In this document: piece after piece, positions 10,595-19,690 of the stretch
Numbering within the stretch: the first letter of the stretch is position 1
How the letters are laid out: each line of letters starts with the position of its first letter
Assembly (NCBI GenBank): GCA_003164755.1
Contig: PLUB01000057.1
Coordinates: forward strand, 1-64,000
DNA: 64,000 nt
From: Methanosarcina sp.
GTDB taxonomy: Archaea > Halobacteriota > Methanosarcinia > Methanosarcinales > Methanosarcinaceae
Direction: 5' to 3'
Program-made: the position numbers and the translations under genes
Notes under the pieces: generated by a model
What the model saw: the letters and a program-made list of their open reading frames with translations, nothing else
Databases searched by the model: none
Told to the model about the DNA's origin: nothing

Positions 10595-10690
10595 TATAAA
10601 GGATTTCGTTAAACATCTGATTTTCACGATTATTTATATTCCGTTTATAAGCATATGACTAAATTAAGGAATTCGTCGAAATAGTCTCTA
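10595..10690. repeat. MITE copy, diverged ends
   Basis: Left end AAGGATTTCGTTAAACATCT, core GTTTATAAGCATATGAC, right end GTCGAAATAGTCTCTA. The core is nearly identical to that of the copy at 26071-26167; length about 96 bp. Confidence 0.6.
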
Positions 10691-10933
10691 CTCAGATTCC
10701 TTTCAGTTTATTACATAATCGTCAATCAACCGGAAGCAAGTTATGCGGCTTCTTGAGAATTTTATGCTCTGTGAACGCTTTTTATTTACCGTCGAATTCA
10801 AGCATTATCATAGTTTTTTTCCACCTTCAGGCTAGGAATATCTTCAAGAAGTCCAATATCCAATTAAACATAATTAACACACTAAGAATTGGCTATAAGA
10901 GCTACTATGGAGTATAACTTATTCCACTGAGAC

Positions 10934-11938
10934 CAGAGAGAATTTCGATAAATTTCGATGCGTTTGAGTGTTGGCTAGTTTAAATACTTTAACACTGATT
11001 TTTATTCATGAAACCTCTTTCCAATTTTGCTCTTTAATAAGAATAAAAATATCTTCAGTCAATTGGAGACAAACTTACTGAAATTTATATGTCAATTGAT
11101 TGGAACTCTTTTTGTATCGTTTTTGAGTCCATATATTTTAACAAAACCGTTTTTTGATGCAGAACTGAAGCTGATGTCATAATTATGTCTAAAATGATTG
11201 TTTCACAGTCTGGTTATTCAGGAAAAAGGTATTGATAATTACAAAGAAACAGAATATGGTAAAAGTTCCAAAGTCAACTCGATTGCGTTGGTTTGAAAAT
11301 GAAAACGAGAATTATTCTGTAAGTTACTTTTATTTATTCAGATCCTGGACATACAAAAGCGGATCAACCTCGAGAAAAATGAAGTGAAAACAAGGCGAAT
11401 CAGAGATCTAACTTAGGTAAAAAAATGATAAATCCCACTTTGATATAAATTTAATATTATAATATAAGGGATTATGAGCTGATCAGAAGATTCAAAACGA
11501 CAACTGCATCACTTCATGATTCCAAAGTAGATTTATCAGAAAAAAATGAACTGGATTATATATACAGAGGATACTTTGGAGCAAAATCAAAAGGTTATGA
11601 TTCAACAATGAAAAGAGCAGTAAAAGAATATCCTTTGAAATAAGATACATATTAAAGAAAAAGAGAATCAGCTCAAAAAGATATTCAAAGTGAAAAAAGT
11701 TTTTGTTGCTACCGTTCAAAGAGTGAATCTAAAGATGTTGTTTACAGCTTTTTTATGATCTCTATAAATTATGACGTTGTAAATAAATAGAGTATCTTGA
11801 GGAAATCGGAAATTTCTTTAAATCAAAGAATAATGAACCAGAATAAAAATCGGATCAAATAAAGAAATTCGCGAGAAAAATTTGGACCGAATTTCCGCGA
11901 AGAAAAAAATGAAAGATAAATCGTAATCCTTTATATTG
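10934..11938 (+). mobile_element. IS5-family insertion sequence remnant, copy B
   Basis: Same element as 8922-10043. Left end GAGAATTTCGATAAATTTCG, right end AAATCGTAATCCTTTATA (imperfect inverted). Plus-strand transposase pieces include HSLTE-equivalent text around 11330-11400, YFGAKSKGYDSTMKRAVKEY near 11570 and VFVATVQRVNLKMLFTAF near 11700. Stops and shifts throughout: inactive. Confidence 0.75.
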
Positions 11939-12027
11939 TATCGATACGTTGGCACCAAAAATATGTGATAATGATCTGACTCAGATCTTGGTAAAAGGTG
12001 GGATCCCGCCTCTGATGATGGTGCCAA
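11938..12027. other. Cluster of nested palindromes
   Basis: Directly after IS5 copy B come GTATCGATAC (11938-11947, perfect palindrome) and a 9-bp inverted repeat TTGGCACCA (11949-11957)/TGGTGCCAA (12019-12027). The repeat encloses GATCTGACTCAGATC (11973-11987) and GGTGGGATCCCGCC (11997-12010). Such stacked symmetry in an AT-rich spacer is unlikely by chance. It may be an insertion-sequence end, a recombination site or an RNA. Confidence 0.6.
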
Positions 12028-12240
12028 ATAAACTCATTTTAAAAAGAAATGATAATCTAGTGGGTTAAATAAACAAAACAGGTGAGTGTTAGCTTAAGCC
12101 TCGATCTAAAGGACGCGGACGTTGTGATTTTCCACAAACACAGAGTTCTCAAAATTTAGATGTTGACTTCAGCTGCAGGCAATTAGGTCTGTTCTTGCTT
12201 CCACTCTGGATATAATGGAATTATTCGAATTCAAATATTT

Positions 12241-12640
12241 TCATTTGCTTATATATTTCTTCTTTTCCTGCTTTCCATGATTTCCAACATAGTTTTTTTA
12301 ATGACATAGAAAGTTTTACCATCACCAACAGTTAATCATCCTAAAATTGCTTTTTAAATCCCAGGGCATTCTTTAAAGATTCCTCTTGGTATGGTACTTT
12401 TTATAATTTGCATCACTCTTAAAATAACATATTTTGGTTCAGCCCCAAAGAAAAGATGTACATGATCATCCTTAGTATGGATTAAATCAAACCCAAAAAA
12501 GTCCATTTTAACAATTTCAAAGCACATAAATTTCAAAAAATTGATTATTTCATTGACTAAAAAACTTCTGCTACTTCATATACAAAAACAATGTGGTGTC
12601 CTATTCCATAGATGCAATGTTTTTCATGGCTTAGTTCCAT
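12241..12640 (-). pseudogene. tnpA: IS200/IS605-type TnpA transposase, decayed
   Basis: Minus-strand remnant of a Y1 (HUH) transposase, which cuts and joins single-stranded DNA. It starts MELSHEKHCIYGIGHHIVFV at 12640, followed after stops and a shift by GFDLIHTKDDHVHLFFGAEP, where HVH is the HUH metal-binding motif, then IIKSTIPRGIFKE. After another shift it ends as KNYVGNHGKQEKKKYISK at 12241. No TnpB is adjacent. A second remnant lies at 51081-51490. Confidence 0.75.
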
Positions 12641-12801
12641 TAAATGGTACAAAGGTAGCTTAAAATAAATTCGCATGTAAATTTTTTTATCTTTGAAAAA
12701 GAAAATCAGCATCTATTGAAAATTTATACTCAAATTGATTGGATAAAATCAAAAATATATGGGTAATACGATAGGAAAATGATAACAATTTCTAGATCCC
12801 T

Positions 12802-13155
12802 TTAATTTGAGAAATTATCCATTTCGCACCATTTGCATTCCCCTTCCCAAACCTTTACCTTCAGAGGAAAACCGAACCTTTCCAGAAGGTTTGAGTGAAT
12901 GCTCTGGCAGATATATTCAGAACTAGGGAACTCTATTAGTTCGTTTAATAAAATATGGTCATACTCCTGAAGAGTTTCTTTTACACCCCTTTTCAGGTCA
13001 TAAAAATCAATTATCATCCCATTTTCCTGTACTTCTCCCTCTATTAAGACCTCTATTTTATAAGTGTGGCCATGCACTCTGCCACATTTCCCATGTCCTG
13101 GAAGGTAATGGGCACTGTCGATGTATTCAATGATTCCTAATCTCATTTTTGTCAT
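12802..13155 (-). CDS. queD: 6-carboxytetrahydropterin synthase family protein (QueD/PTPS)
   Basis: QueD converts 7,8-dihydroneopterin triphosphate to 6-carboxytetrahydropterin, the second step to preQ0 and, in archaea, to the tRNA base archaeosine. The 117-residue protein shows the zinc histidines His16, His28 and His30 (SAHYLPGH, VHGHTY), the catalytic Cys24 (GKCGRVHGH) and a conserved acid near DFYDLK. The ATG at 13155 is preferred over the GTG at 13164 because GGAG sits eight bases upstream. It lies 187 bases downstream of queE on the same strand, which supports the deazapurine role over a folate-type pterin synthase. Length fits the family. Confidence 0.88.
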   Translation of the reverse strand: MTKMRLGIIEYIDSAHYLPGHGKCGRVHGHTYKIEVLIEGEVQENGMIIDFYDLKRGVKETLQEYDHILLNELIEFPSSEYICQSIHSNLLERFGFPLKVKVWEGECKWCEMDNFSN

Positions 13156-13342
13156 CCTATGCACTCCATTTCAGTCAAGCAGCTTTTTATTATAATGTTC
13201 CCTCTTTCATTCTTACCTCATTAAGAAATGTTTTAATTATTTTCTGGGTTTTGAATTGATTGCAGTCAATTGCTAGTCAAATTAATGGTAACTTTTGGTA
13301 ATCCTAAAAGGTATATGAAATGTATCTCCATTATAATATAGG

Positions 13343-14110
13343 CTATAAGCATCCCCACAGCCTGTGGGTCTGAGGAATGATACGCGTGTCTGTAAGTTCC
13401 AGCAGGTTTTTCTGTAGTTCCAGGATTTTTTGTATTGAAGCTTTCGTAAACTGCTGAGTTGTTGCCACGTTGCCAATTGGAGTTTCTGGCTGGAGAATTA
13501 AACAAGATATATACGTTGCTATAGCCTCTACAGCCATGATTACGTTTTCGAATTTAGTGTCTCTGCTTACAACTATTTTGCAAAAACAGTCTCTTGAATT
13601 AGTTTTTCTCAGAAGCATGAAGCACTCTATTGAATTTTCAATATGGGCTTCCCGGGTCTCAGGGCTAATATTCGGAATGGTTTCAGGAAGTTTGAAATCC
13701 CCGGCAACATAAGTGACCTTTTCACTAATTTTTCTGGCTTGTTTAGGTAGAGTCATATTGGATTCCAAGTAAAGAGGTAAGGACAAATTTAGTTTTTCTA
13801 TAAAATCTGCATTCAAGAGAGGTTCTCCTCCTGTAAGGGACACTGAATGTATTTTTTTGAAAGGCTGCAACATAGTCTCCAGTTTCTCGATACTTACAGG
13901 GTTCGGAATTTTTTCAAAGTTTCCACTTCCTTCCATCTTCTCGTAATCGCAGGTACCTATATCTGCAAAATCCGTATCACAATAGTTACAATTAAGGTTA
14001 CACCCTGAAAAGCGAACAAAAGCCTGCCTTGAGCCTACATATGGGCCTTCTCCCTGTACAGAGCAAAATACCTCCTTTATGGTAGCAAATTTATAGTCTG
14101 AAGCGGACAT
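13343..14110 (-). CDS. queE: 7-carboxy-7-deazaguanine synthase (radical SAM)
   Basis: QueE contracts the pterin ring of 6-carboxytetrahydropterin to 7-carboxy-7-deazaguanine, using S-adenosylmethionine and a [4Fe-4S] cluster. The 255-residue protein opens with the family signature FCSVQGEG and GxxxxFVRFSGC, then the cluster motif C37-x3-C41-x2-C44 (CNLNCNYC), and the SAM-binding SLTGGEPLL near residue 93. The C-terminus ends QTHRLWGCL, as in archaeal members. I chose ATG 14110, with GGAG eight bases upstream, over the ATG at 14140. An A/T-rich TATA-like box (ATATTTAAAG on the minus strand near 14205) could serve the queE-queD pair. Confidence 0.9.
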   Translation of the reverse strand: MSASDYKFATIKEVFCSVQGEGPYVGSRQAFVRFSGCNLNCNYCDTDFADIGTCDYEKMEGSGNFEKIPNPVSIEKLETMLQPFKKIHSVSLTGGEPLLNADFIEKLNLSLPLYLESNMTLPKQARKISEKVTYVAGDFKLPETIPNISPETREAHIENSIECFMLLRKTNSRDCFCKIVVSRDTKFENVIMAVEAIATYISCLILQPETPIGNVATTQQFTKASIQKILELQKNLLELTDTRIIPQTHRLWGCL

Positions 14111-14773
14111 CTGTACAACTCCAAAGTGGCTAAATTTCATAAGGTTTTTTACAATATCCTCAAACTCACATATTTGAGCTTTCTCTAACGCCTTCGTGAA
14201 GCTTTAAATATCTTTACCGCTTCTTATGCAGTTTTTTTTCATATTTTCATAGATGTCTTGAAAAAAGTTAATTTCCTAATGAATCTTTTGGGAAACCGCA
14301 GAGGTACAGGCACTAGATATCATTAGTATTTTCCTTAAATGAAACGGTCATTTCCATTATGTGTAGTTTGTACTCCGATCCAGGCAAGTTTTTAAAAGGA
14401 CGATAAAAAGACGCTCTTATGCACAAGCCAGCTTCAGATAGATGAAGTCAAATTGTCCCATGATAAAGCTTACTCATATCTTAGGATCAGATTTACTCTT
14501 TGTTCATATGTCTTCAAAGTCAATTATATGCTATATTTTTACGTCATATGCACCTCTGAATACTACAACAAAGTTTTTTAAACTCCAAAACTATTGTAGC
14601 TCAGTGAGTGGAGATCTGGGTCCAGTAATAGTCAAATTTACCAGGCAAGAAAATTTACTTCGTCCCCTAAATAAAGAATAGAGTATTCTTGATTCTTCGA
14701 ATTCTCCACATAATAAGTCGTCAAAGTTCTTAGAAATAATATCGAGAAAGCAAAAATAGAAAAGCCCTTTAAA
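14111..14773. other. Spacer without a supported gene
   Basis: Carries the putative promoter of queE near 14200-14215 and otherwise nothing I can assign. A plus-strand frame at 14442-14681 lacks a start signal and family features. The phrase TAGCTCAGTGAGTGG near 14596 resembles a tRNA D-arm but has no matching tRNA around it. Confidence 0.4.
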
Positions 14774-14947
14774 TCACTTTACAAGTGCTTTTGCAGATCT
14801 TCTGATGAAGCGTCTCTTGTGACCTGAAGAAGTGAAGCGCTGCGCAGGCCCTGGATGTGCTTTTTGTGCCCGTGATTTCGGGACCTTAATTACTTTTCCT
14901 TTTCTACCTTTTACCTTAACCCAATTAATACTACCGGTTTTGCCCAT
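14774..14947 (-). CDS. Small basic protein, DUF5350-like
   Basis: A 57-residue, strongly basic protein beginning [19 protein letters not shown] and ending [16 protein letters not shown]. The ATG at 14947 has GAGGAATGAT just upstream, a good ribosome-binding site. The motif run W-x-K-x-KGRKG, P-K-S-x-A-x-x-x-HPGP and the Arg-rich tail match what I recall of the archaeal family DUF5350, whose role is unknown. High Lys/Arg content and small size suggest RNA or ribosome association, an inference only. It is transcribed alone on the minus strand. Confidence 0.72.
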   Translation of the reverse strand: MGKTGSINWVKVKGRKGKVIKVPKSRAQKAHPGPAQRFTSSGHKRRFIRRSAKALVK

Positions 14948-16158
14948 TATCATTCCTCTTTAGCTTTTAATCGTAATTTTTCTCTGAATTTATTAATAAT
15001 TAATCCTGTACTGCATTTCCATGAGTCATTAATTTATCAATAAACAACCCATATTGCCTTGGTTTTTCTCCTTGGAGATTTTTCAACAAATAAATATTTC
15101 TTGCTTTTGTAACGTTAAATTGATGATTTCTAATGTTACCTCGAATATTCAAAATATTCGGAAGTCTTAAAGTGCAAAATCATAAATGTAATCAAGCCTT
15201 GGGTTTATCATAAAGAGAAATGCTAGTAATTAAATGTTACGGACATGGGCTGAAAAAAGGGTATAAAATGTGAAAAATGAGAAATGAGTACAAAGTAAAA
15301 GTCAAATATTAGAATAATGTAACCTGAGAATTGAAGAATTCTGTTCTGGAAAAAATTAATTCGCATAAAAGAATGATCTCATTGCGCTCAGACTTTTAGG
15401 CTTATTAAAGGAACTTGTGGCCATAAAGAATTTCTCTAACTCGGAGTTTGTCGGTATCAACAAATAACTGAGATTCAAGTGTTAACTCTGTGCATGGTGC
15501 TTCACTAAAGAGTTTAACTATTACGTTTTTCTTCTCGATGCAGACCTGATTATTGAAAAAAGATGGATACTAAAGCTAGTATCCCTGCCCTTATTATGAA
15601 TTTTGTGATCAGAAAGGAAGATTTTGTGTTGCAGGCTATGGTTTGAAAACAAAACCTGACAGTTTCTGTATTTTCCTTTATAAAAAGCTATGAGAAATGT
15701 ATAAAGAGCCCCATTTCAATTTGCAGAATTTATCCTCACATGCTTAACAAGGAAGCTGATGAATCATACAAAGTTGATTTGCGCCAGATAAACATCTTAG
15801 ATGAGTACAGAAGTTACCATTCCAAACTTGGGTACCTTGAATGTAAAGCAATTTGCCAAGAGACCCGAGGTTATGAAGAAACTTACCTGAGACAGATTAT
15901 TAATTTTTAAGGGGCTCTGCAAGACCATTTTGAAAAGAACAGCTTGAAACATGTTCAGAGAATAATATGATCACACAATGCGGAAATTTCTCAAAAGCAG
16001 TTCCGAGCTTGAAGTCTGCGCACACTCCAGAATTGGATTTGCGAAAAATAATCTCAGAACATTTAATAACTTAAATGGTTAACTGAAGGTTAAGTAAAAG
16101 TAATAATCTCATATAAGAATTTTAATAGTTATTCACGGCAAAAAAACAAGAAATCATT
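14948..16158. other. Long spacer with two short unassigned frames
   Basis: Two plus-strand segments look protein-like. At 15586-15693 a Cys-rich stretch (CPYYEFC ... RFCVAGYG ... SFCIFLYKK) has no start codon of its own. At 15740-15910 there is a 56-codon frame from ATG (MLNKEADESYKVDLRQINIL). They lie in different frames and may be pieces of one decayed gene. No ribosome-binding site is seen. The remainder is featureless to me. Confidence 0.35.
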
Positions 16159-16845
16159 TTATTTTCTGTTTCCTTTGACCTTCCATTTAAGAAGTACTCC
16201 ATTTTCTATCTTTTCCAGGGATACCAATTCAAGTTCTAAGATTTCAGTTTCTGAGAATCCCTCCCCGTCAGTAAAAGTTGGGGAAGTAGCTCCTCCGATA
16301 ATAAGATTTCCTACAAAAGTATATATTTCATCAACAAGGCCTGCAGAAAGCATGCCCCAGTTAAGAGTTGCACCTCCCTCTACCATAAGAATATTTATTC
16401 CCATTTTCTTCAATTTTCCTACAAGCTCTGAAAGATCGACTTTATTAGTCTCCGTTTTAATAACAAGCGCCATTTTCTCCAGTTTGTCTACATTTTCTGC
16501 AGGGGCTGCATTTGAAACTGCAATTATTCTTATTCCATCCCCTTTTTTGAAAATATCTGCATTCACGGGGGTTCTCGCGGAACTATCCACAATAATTCTG
16601 GCTGGGTTTTCACTTTTCCCAGCTGCTTTTCTGGCAGCTTTCCTTTCTGGAGATTTCACAGTAAGGCTTGGATCATCTGAAAGGATAGTTCCTATTCCTA
16701 CCATCACAGCATCTACCTGAGATCTTAGATCATCCATTCGTTCAAAATCAAGCTTTCCAGAGATCCGAATCTGTTTCCTTTCCTTTGTTGAGAGTTTACC
16801 GTCAGCTGATATAGCAGAATTGATAAAAATGAAAGGCTTGTCCAT
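16159..16845 (-). CDS. arfC: 2,5-diamino-6-ribosylamino-pyrimidinone 5'-phosphate reductase
   Basis: This enzyme of archaeal (and fungal Rib7-type) riboflavin synthesis reduces the ribose of the diaminopyrimidine phosphate with NAD(P)H. The 228-residue protein is a stand-alone RibD C-terminal/DHFR-like domain. It shows FINSAISADGKL at the N-terminus, MVGIGTILSDDPSLTV near residue 48, ARIIVDSSARTP, and MVEGGATLNWGML near residue 170, all typical. The ATG at 16845 is chosen over an upstream start at 16938 because AGGAG sits seven bases before it and the family starts there. It is the last gene of a minus-strand run after the CBS protein (158-base gap). Confidence 0.9.
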   Translation of the reverse strand: MDKPFIFINSAISADGKLSTKERKQIRISGKLDFERMDDLRSQVDAVMVGIGTILSDDPSLTVKSPERKAARKAAGKSENPARIIVDSSARTPVNADIFKKGDGIRIIAVSNAAPAENVDKLEKMALVIKTETNKVDLSELVGKLKKMGINILMVEGGATLNWGMLSAGLVDEIYTFVGNLIIGGATSPTFTDGEGFSETEILELELVSLEKIENGVLLKWKVKGNRK

Positions 16846-17003
16846 TTTCAGGCTCCTGAAATCTGTATCTTTTGGAGCAATTTTCTTTCGAAAAAAAGCC
16901 ATGTTATCAACATATATTGCGTAAGCTCCATGGTTCATTTAATTGTTTTTCTTTGCTCCGTATTAGATGTTGATCGTGGTTTGTTAGCGGATCTTAACCG
17001 GAA

Positions 17004-17858
17004 TTATTCCATTTCGACCAAAGGCTTCAGAAGATCATGATCTCTCAAAAGTCCCTGAAGTTTGCGGTTAGAGTTAATGATTGGAACCTGGTCAATCCTA
17101 TTCCGCTTCATCTTCCTTGCACAATCGCTAACAGATGAAATATAAGTTGCTGTGATCGGTTCACTGATCATAATATCACTTGCGATTAGGTTAGGGACTT
17201 TGATCCTTGAAACACTGTAGTAGATGCTCATGGTATCACGCATTGATTCCCAGGTCCAAGCATCATCGTCCAATCCTGCAGACATATCTGACATCTCTAC
17301 ACTGTCCTCAATTATGCTGGCAGAAATTACATCACGATCCGAGATTATTCCTACGAGTTCCAGATTCGCATCAAGTACAGGGACAGCCTTGACTCCTGCA
17401 AGCTCCATTATCCTGGCAACAACAGGCAAAGGTGTTTCATTATAAATAGCAACTACATCTTTTTCTACGTAATCTTTGATGGGAATATCGATATTCATAT
17501 CTGCAATTGTTGCCACAACATCTGCAACAGTAACAAGGCCTACGAGTTTTTCCTCATCTACGACCGGGAGCCTCCTTATGCGATGTTCTAAAAGAAGATG
17601 TGCTGCTGCCTGTATGGATGACCCAGAGGATATGGTCATAGGATTCCTTGTCATAAGGAGGGCTAGTTGTTCTTCTTCAGGATTTTGTAAAAGATTTGTC
17701 CTGGTCACGATTCCTACAACTTTGGATTCTTTAATTACCGGAACCCCTGAGATATGTTTGTTCTTAAGAACTTTAAGAACTTCGTCCCTTGAGCCTGGTA
17801 GGGTTGCACTTGCTACATCCCTGACCATAATATCTTCAATGAAAATATTTTTTGGCAT
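17004..17858 (-). CDS. Four-CBS-domain protein
   Basis: A 284-residue cytosolic protein made of two CBS pairs. Repeats start near residues 8, 67, 128 and 226, each with the pattern IMxx-[P/D]-(I/V) ... VPV(I/V) ... GI(V/I)(T/S)xxD (for example SGVPVIKESKVVGIVTRTNL and RRLPVVDEEKLVGLVTVADV). CBS pairs bind adenosyl nucleotides and usually sense energy or SAM status. The insert between pairs two and three is acidic (DDDAWTWESM). AGGTG lies eight bases before the ATG at 17858. It is flanked by uspA and arfC on the same strand, so stress or energy signalling is a reasonable inference. Confidence 0.85.
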   Translation of the reverse strand: MPKNIFIEDIMVRDVASATLPGSRDEVLKVLKNKHISGVPVIKESKVVGIVTRTNLLQNPEEEQLALLMTRNPMTISSGSSIQAAAHLLLEHRIRRLPVVDEEKLVGLVTVADVVATIADMNIDIPIKDYVEKDVVAIYNETPLPVVARIMELAGVKAVPVLDANLELVGIISDRDVISASIIEDSVEMSDMSAGLDDDAWTWESMRDTMSIYYSVSRIKVPNLIASDIMISEPITATYISSVSDCARKMKRNRIDQVPIINSNRKLQGLLRDHDLLKPLVEME

Positions 17859-17935
17859 GCGATTTACACCTTTGTATCCTCTGATTCCGGATTTATATTC
17901 CCTTTCTCAAAAGATTTCTCATCTGATAGAAAGAA

Positions 17936-18388
17936 TCATCCCTGTTCTTCACTCCGGACTACTAGAACCGGGATTTTTGAGCTTCTCATTACTTTTTCTG
18001 CAACACTCCCCATTAAAAACCTATCGAGTCCGGTTTTTCCGAGGGTACCGACTACTATAATGTCAGCGTTATTATTTTCTGCGAAATTGATAATTTCACT
18101 GCTAGGATGTCCTTCCAAGATAACATCTTTTACATTTATTCCTGATGCTTCTCCGAGTTCTCTTACTTCAGATAATGCTTTCTCTCCTTCTTTTCTTAGG
18201 ACCTCATACATTTCTTCCCACCCGCCATCCATTGGTATCGAGGAAAAAGAAGATGTATCCACCACGTAGAGAGTGTGAACCGTGGCTCCGCTGAGTTTTG
18301 CAATTCCAATACCGTAAGAAATAGCTTTCTTACTATTTTCGGATCCGTCTGTTGCAATTACTATATTCCGGTAAAACTCGCTCTTCAT
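17936..18388 (-). CDS. Universal stress protein (UspA family)
   Basis: A 150-residue single-domain UspA protein. It begins with the nucleotide-binding strand IVIATDGSENSKKA and ends with the ATP-binding signature G-x2-G-x9-G-S (GTLGKTGLDRFLMGS, about residues 113-128) followed by KIPVLVV. The intact signature suggests it binds ATP. GGAG stands eight bases before the ATG at 18388. It follows the amidohydrolase by 18 bases and precedes the CBS gene by 77, so co-transcription is likely. Confidence 0.9.
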   Translation of the reverse strand: MKSEFYRNIVIATDGSENSKKAISYGIGIAKLSGATVHTLYVVDTSSFSSIPMDGGWEEMYEVLRKEGEKALSEVRELGEASGINVKDVILEGHPSSEIINFAENNNADIIVVGTLGKTGLDRFLMGSVAEKVMRSSKIPVLVVRSEEQG

Positions 18389-18406
18389 GTCTTGTTCTCC
18401 ATTTGC

Positions 18407-19516
18407 TTACGAATGAAGTACCGATAGTATATCATCAGGTCTTGCCCGCCTTACAATTCCACTTATAGGGTTTTTTATCCCTGTAAGATTATTGGAACTT
18501 CCATCCAAGATCATTAAATTAGCTTTATTTCCCTTTTCAATCGAACCTGTGGAATCCTGATCCGTTATAAAAGAACCATTAAGTGTGCAAATTTTAAATA
18601 CTTGTCTATCCTCGATTGAAAAAACCTTGGACATAAATTCCATTTCAGCAAACATATTTACCGAATTTAGCATTACATTATCTGTTCCTGCAGCTACCCT
18701 GAGTCCAGCCTCCAGCATTTCTGTAATAGGTGCCATTCCAACTCCTGTGACAAAATTTGATCTAGGACATACTACAACCGGAATTTTCGCATCAGCCACA
18801 TATTCAAGATCTTTTTTTGTGGCAGTAGTTAGATGAATTAGGAGATCAGGTTCAAATGATAGTGCTTTTTCTATATCGTTTCGATTCTTTTCTCCTGCAT
18901 GAATTGCAAATAACTTTTTAAGATCTCGTGTGTAGTTTGCGATCTCCTCCAATATTACAAGATCAAGATCATTTGCCCCGCTCATTCCAATTCCGTTGGA
19001 ATTTAGAAGAACTCTTTTTACTTCGTCAAGTACCACTATGAGGGGCAATTCAGGTTTTTCAGGTCTACCCAGTATCCTGGAATGGATTTCAAGCCCTTCA
19101 AGAGCTTTATTTAATGCTTCAATCCCTAAAATACCTCCTTCTCTAAAATCTACAAAAGCACAGGTACCTGTTTCGATCATATCAAATAGAGACTTTCTCA
19201 TACTTGCTACAAGGATTTTATATGGCGTTTCTCTGAGAATTTCATGCTTTACTCCATTTGGATATTTTACGAGAGAATCAAGATCTTTCTGAATCCGAAA
19301 GCCAGAAATTGTTCCTAAAGGAGGATCTTTGAGTACCGAATCTCCAAGGTGAGTGTGGGCATTGACAAAACAGGGAGCTATTATATTGGAAGAACACGTG
19401 TGTTCCTCTCCAATTTCTGTAATTATTCCGTTATTTATGCAGATATAACCCTCAACAGTTTCCAGTTCGGGACCTGCAATGATTGTTCCGGAAATAATTT
19501 TTTCATTACTGTACAT
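18407..19516 (-). CDS. Metal-dependent amidohydrolase/deaminase-like protein
   Basis: A 369-residue member of the amidohydrolase superfamily (cytosine deaminase/MtaD-SsnA-like branch). Metal ligands are visible as His54-x-His56 (NAHTHLGD), His206 (AIHAGE), His228 (LIHLT) and Asp279 (AGTDN). The C-terminal beta sandwich signature GNKANLMILDG is also present. The substrate cannot be told from sequence; S-adenosylhomocysteine or another adenosine derivative is possible. ATG 19516 has GAGGT about eight bases upstream. A TATA-like box lies at 19570-19580, so this gene probably heads the run with uspA, the CBS gene and arfC. Confidence 0.85.
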   Translation of the reverse strand: MYSNEKIISGTIIAGPELETVEGYICINNGIITEIGEEHTCSSNIIAPCFVNAHTHLGDSVLKDPPLGTISGFRIQKDLDSLVKYPNGVKHEILRETPYKILVASMRKSLFDMIETGTCAFVDFREGGILGIEALNKALEGLEIHSRILGRPEKPELPLIVVLDEVKRVLLNSNGIGMSGANDLDLVILEEIANYTRDLKKLFAIHAGEKNRNDIEKALSFEPDLLIHLTTATKKDLEYVADAKIPVVVCPRSNFVTGVGMAPITEMLEAGLRVAAGTDNVMLNSVNMFAEMEFMSKVFSIEDRQVFKICTLNGSFITDQDSTGSIEKGNKANLMILDGSSNNLTGIKNPISGIVRRARPDDILSVLHS

Positions 19517-19567
19517 ATATAATAACCTCTATTATTTCTCAAGACCTGTGTACTCATTTTGCAGAAG

Positions 19568-19690
19568 ACTAAATATATACATATTTTGTAACTTTTCAGC
19601 TTGGGAAAAACAATATTATTAGTCACCTTTACTGAGATTCAATAAGCAAACTTTGGTGGGGTGAATTGATTTAACTGTTAGCTATTGATG
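19568..19690. repeat. Dispersed repeat family Z, copy 2
   Basis: Similar to 5858-5965: AT-rich start, CTTGGGAAAAA, then TTTACTGAGATTCAAT and TTTGGTGGGG. The copy overlaps the promoter region of the amidohydrolase, so the repeat may have been recruited there. Confidence 0.5.
19570..19580 (-). promoter_or_regulatory. Putative TATA box of the amidohydrolase operon
   Basis: On the minus strand ATGTATATATTTAG lies about 55 bases before the ATG at 19516, a normal distance for an archaeal TATA element with a short leader. It lies within repeat family Z copy 2. Confidence 0.45.

Noticed and set aside
11949..12027. Possible tRNA, given the 7-bp GGCACCA/TGGTGCC ends and about 75-base length
   Set aside because: The arms do not fit: no 7-base T loop, extra bases before the 3' strand, no proper anticodon arm. 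Kept only as nested palindromes.
14590..14640. tRNA-like D-arm TAGCTCAGTGAGTGG
   Set aside because: No acceptor, anticodon or T arm can be placed around it; chance match.
16175..16720. 181-codon plus-strand frame opposite arfC
   Set aside because: Antisense shadow of a well-supported gene; Ser/Pro-rich composition typical of such shadows.
17476..18060. 194-codon plus-strand frame opposite the CBS protein and uspA
   Set aside because: Antisense to two recognised genes; no family motif.
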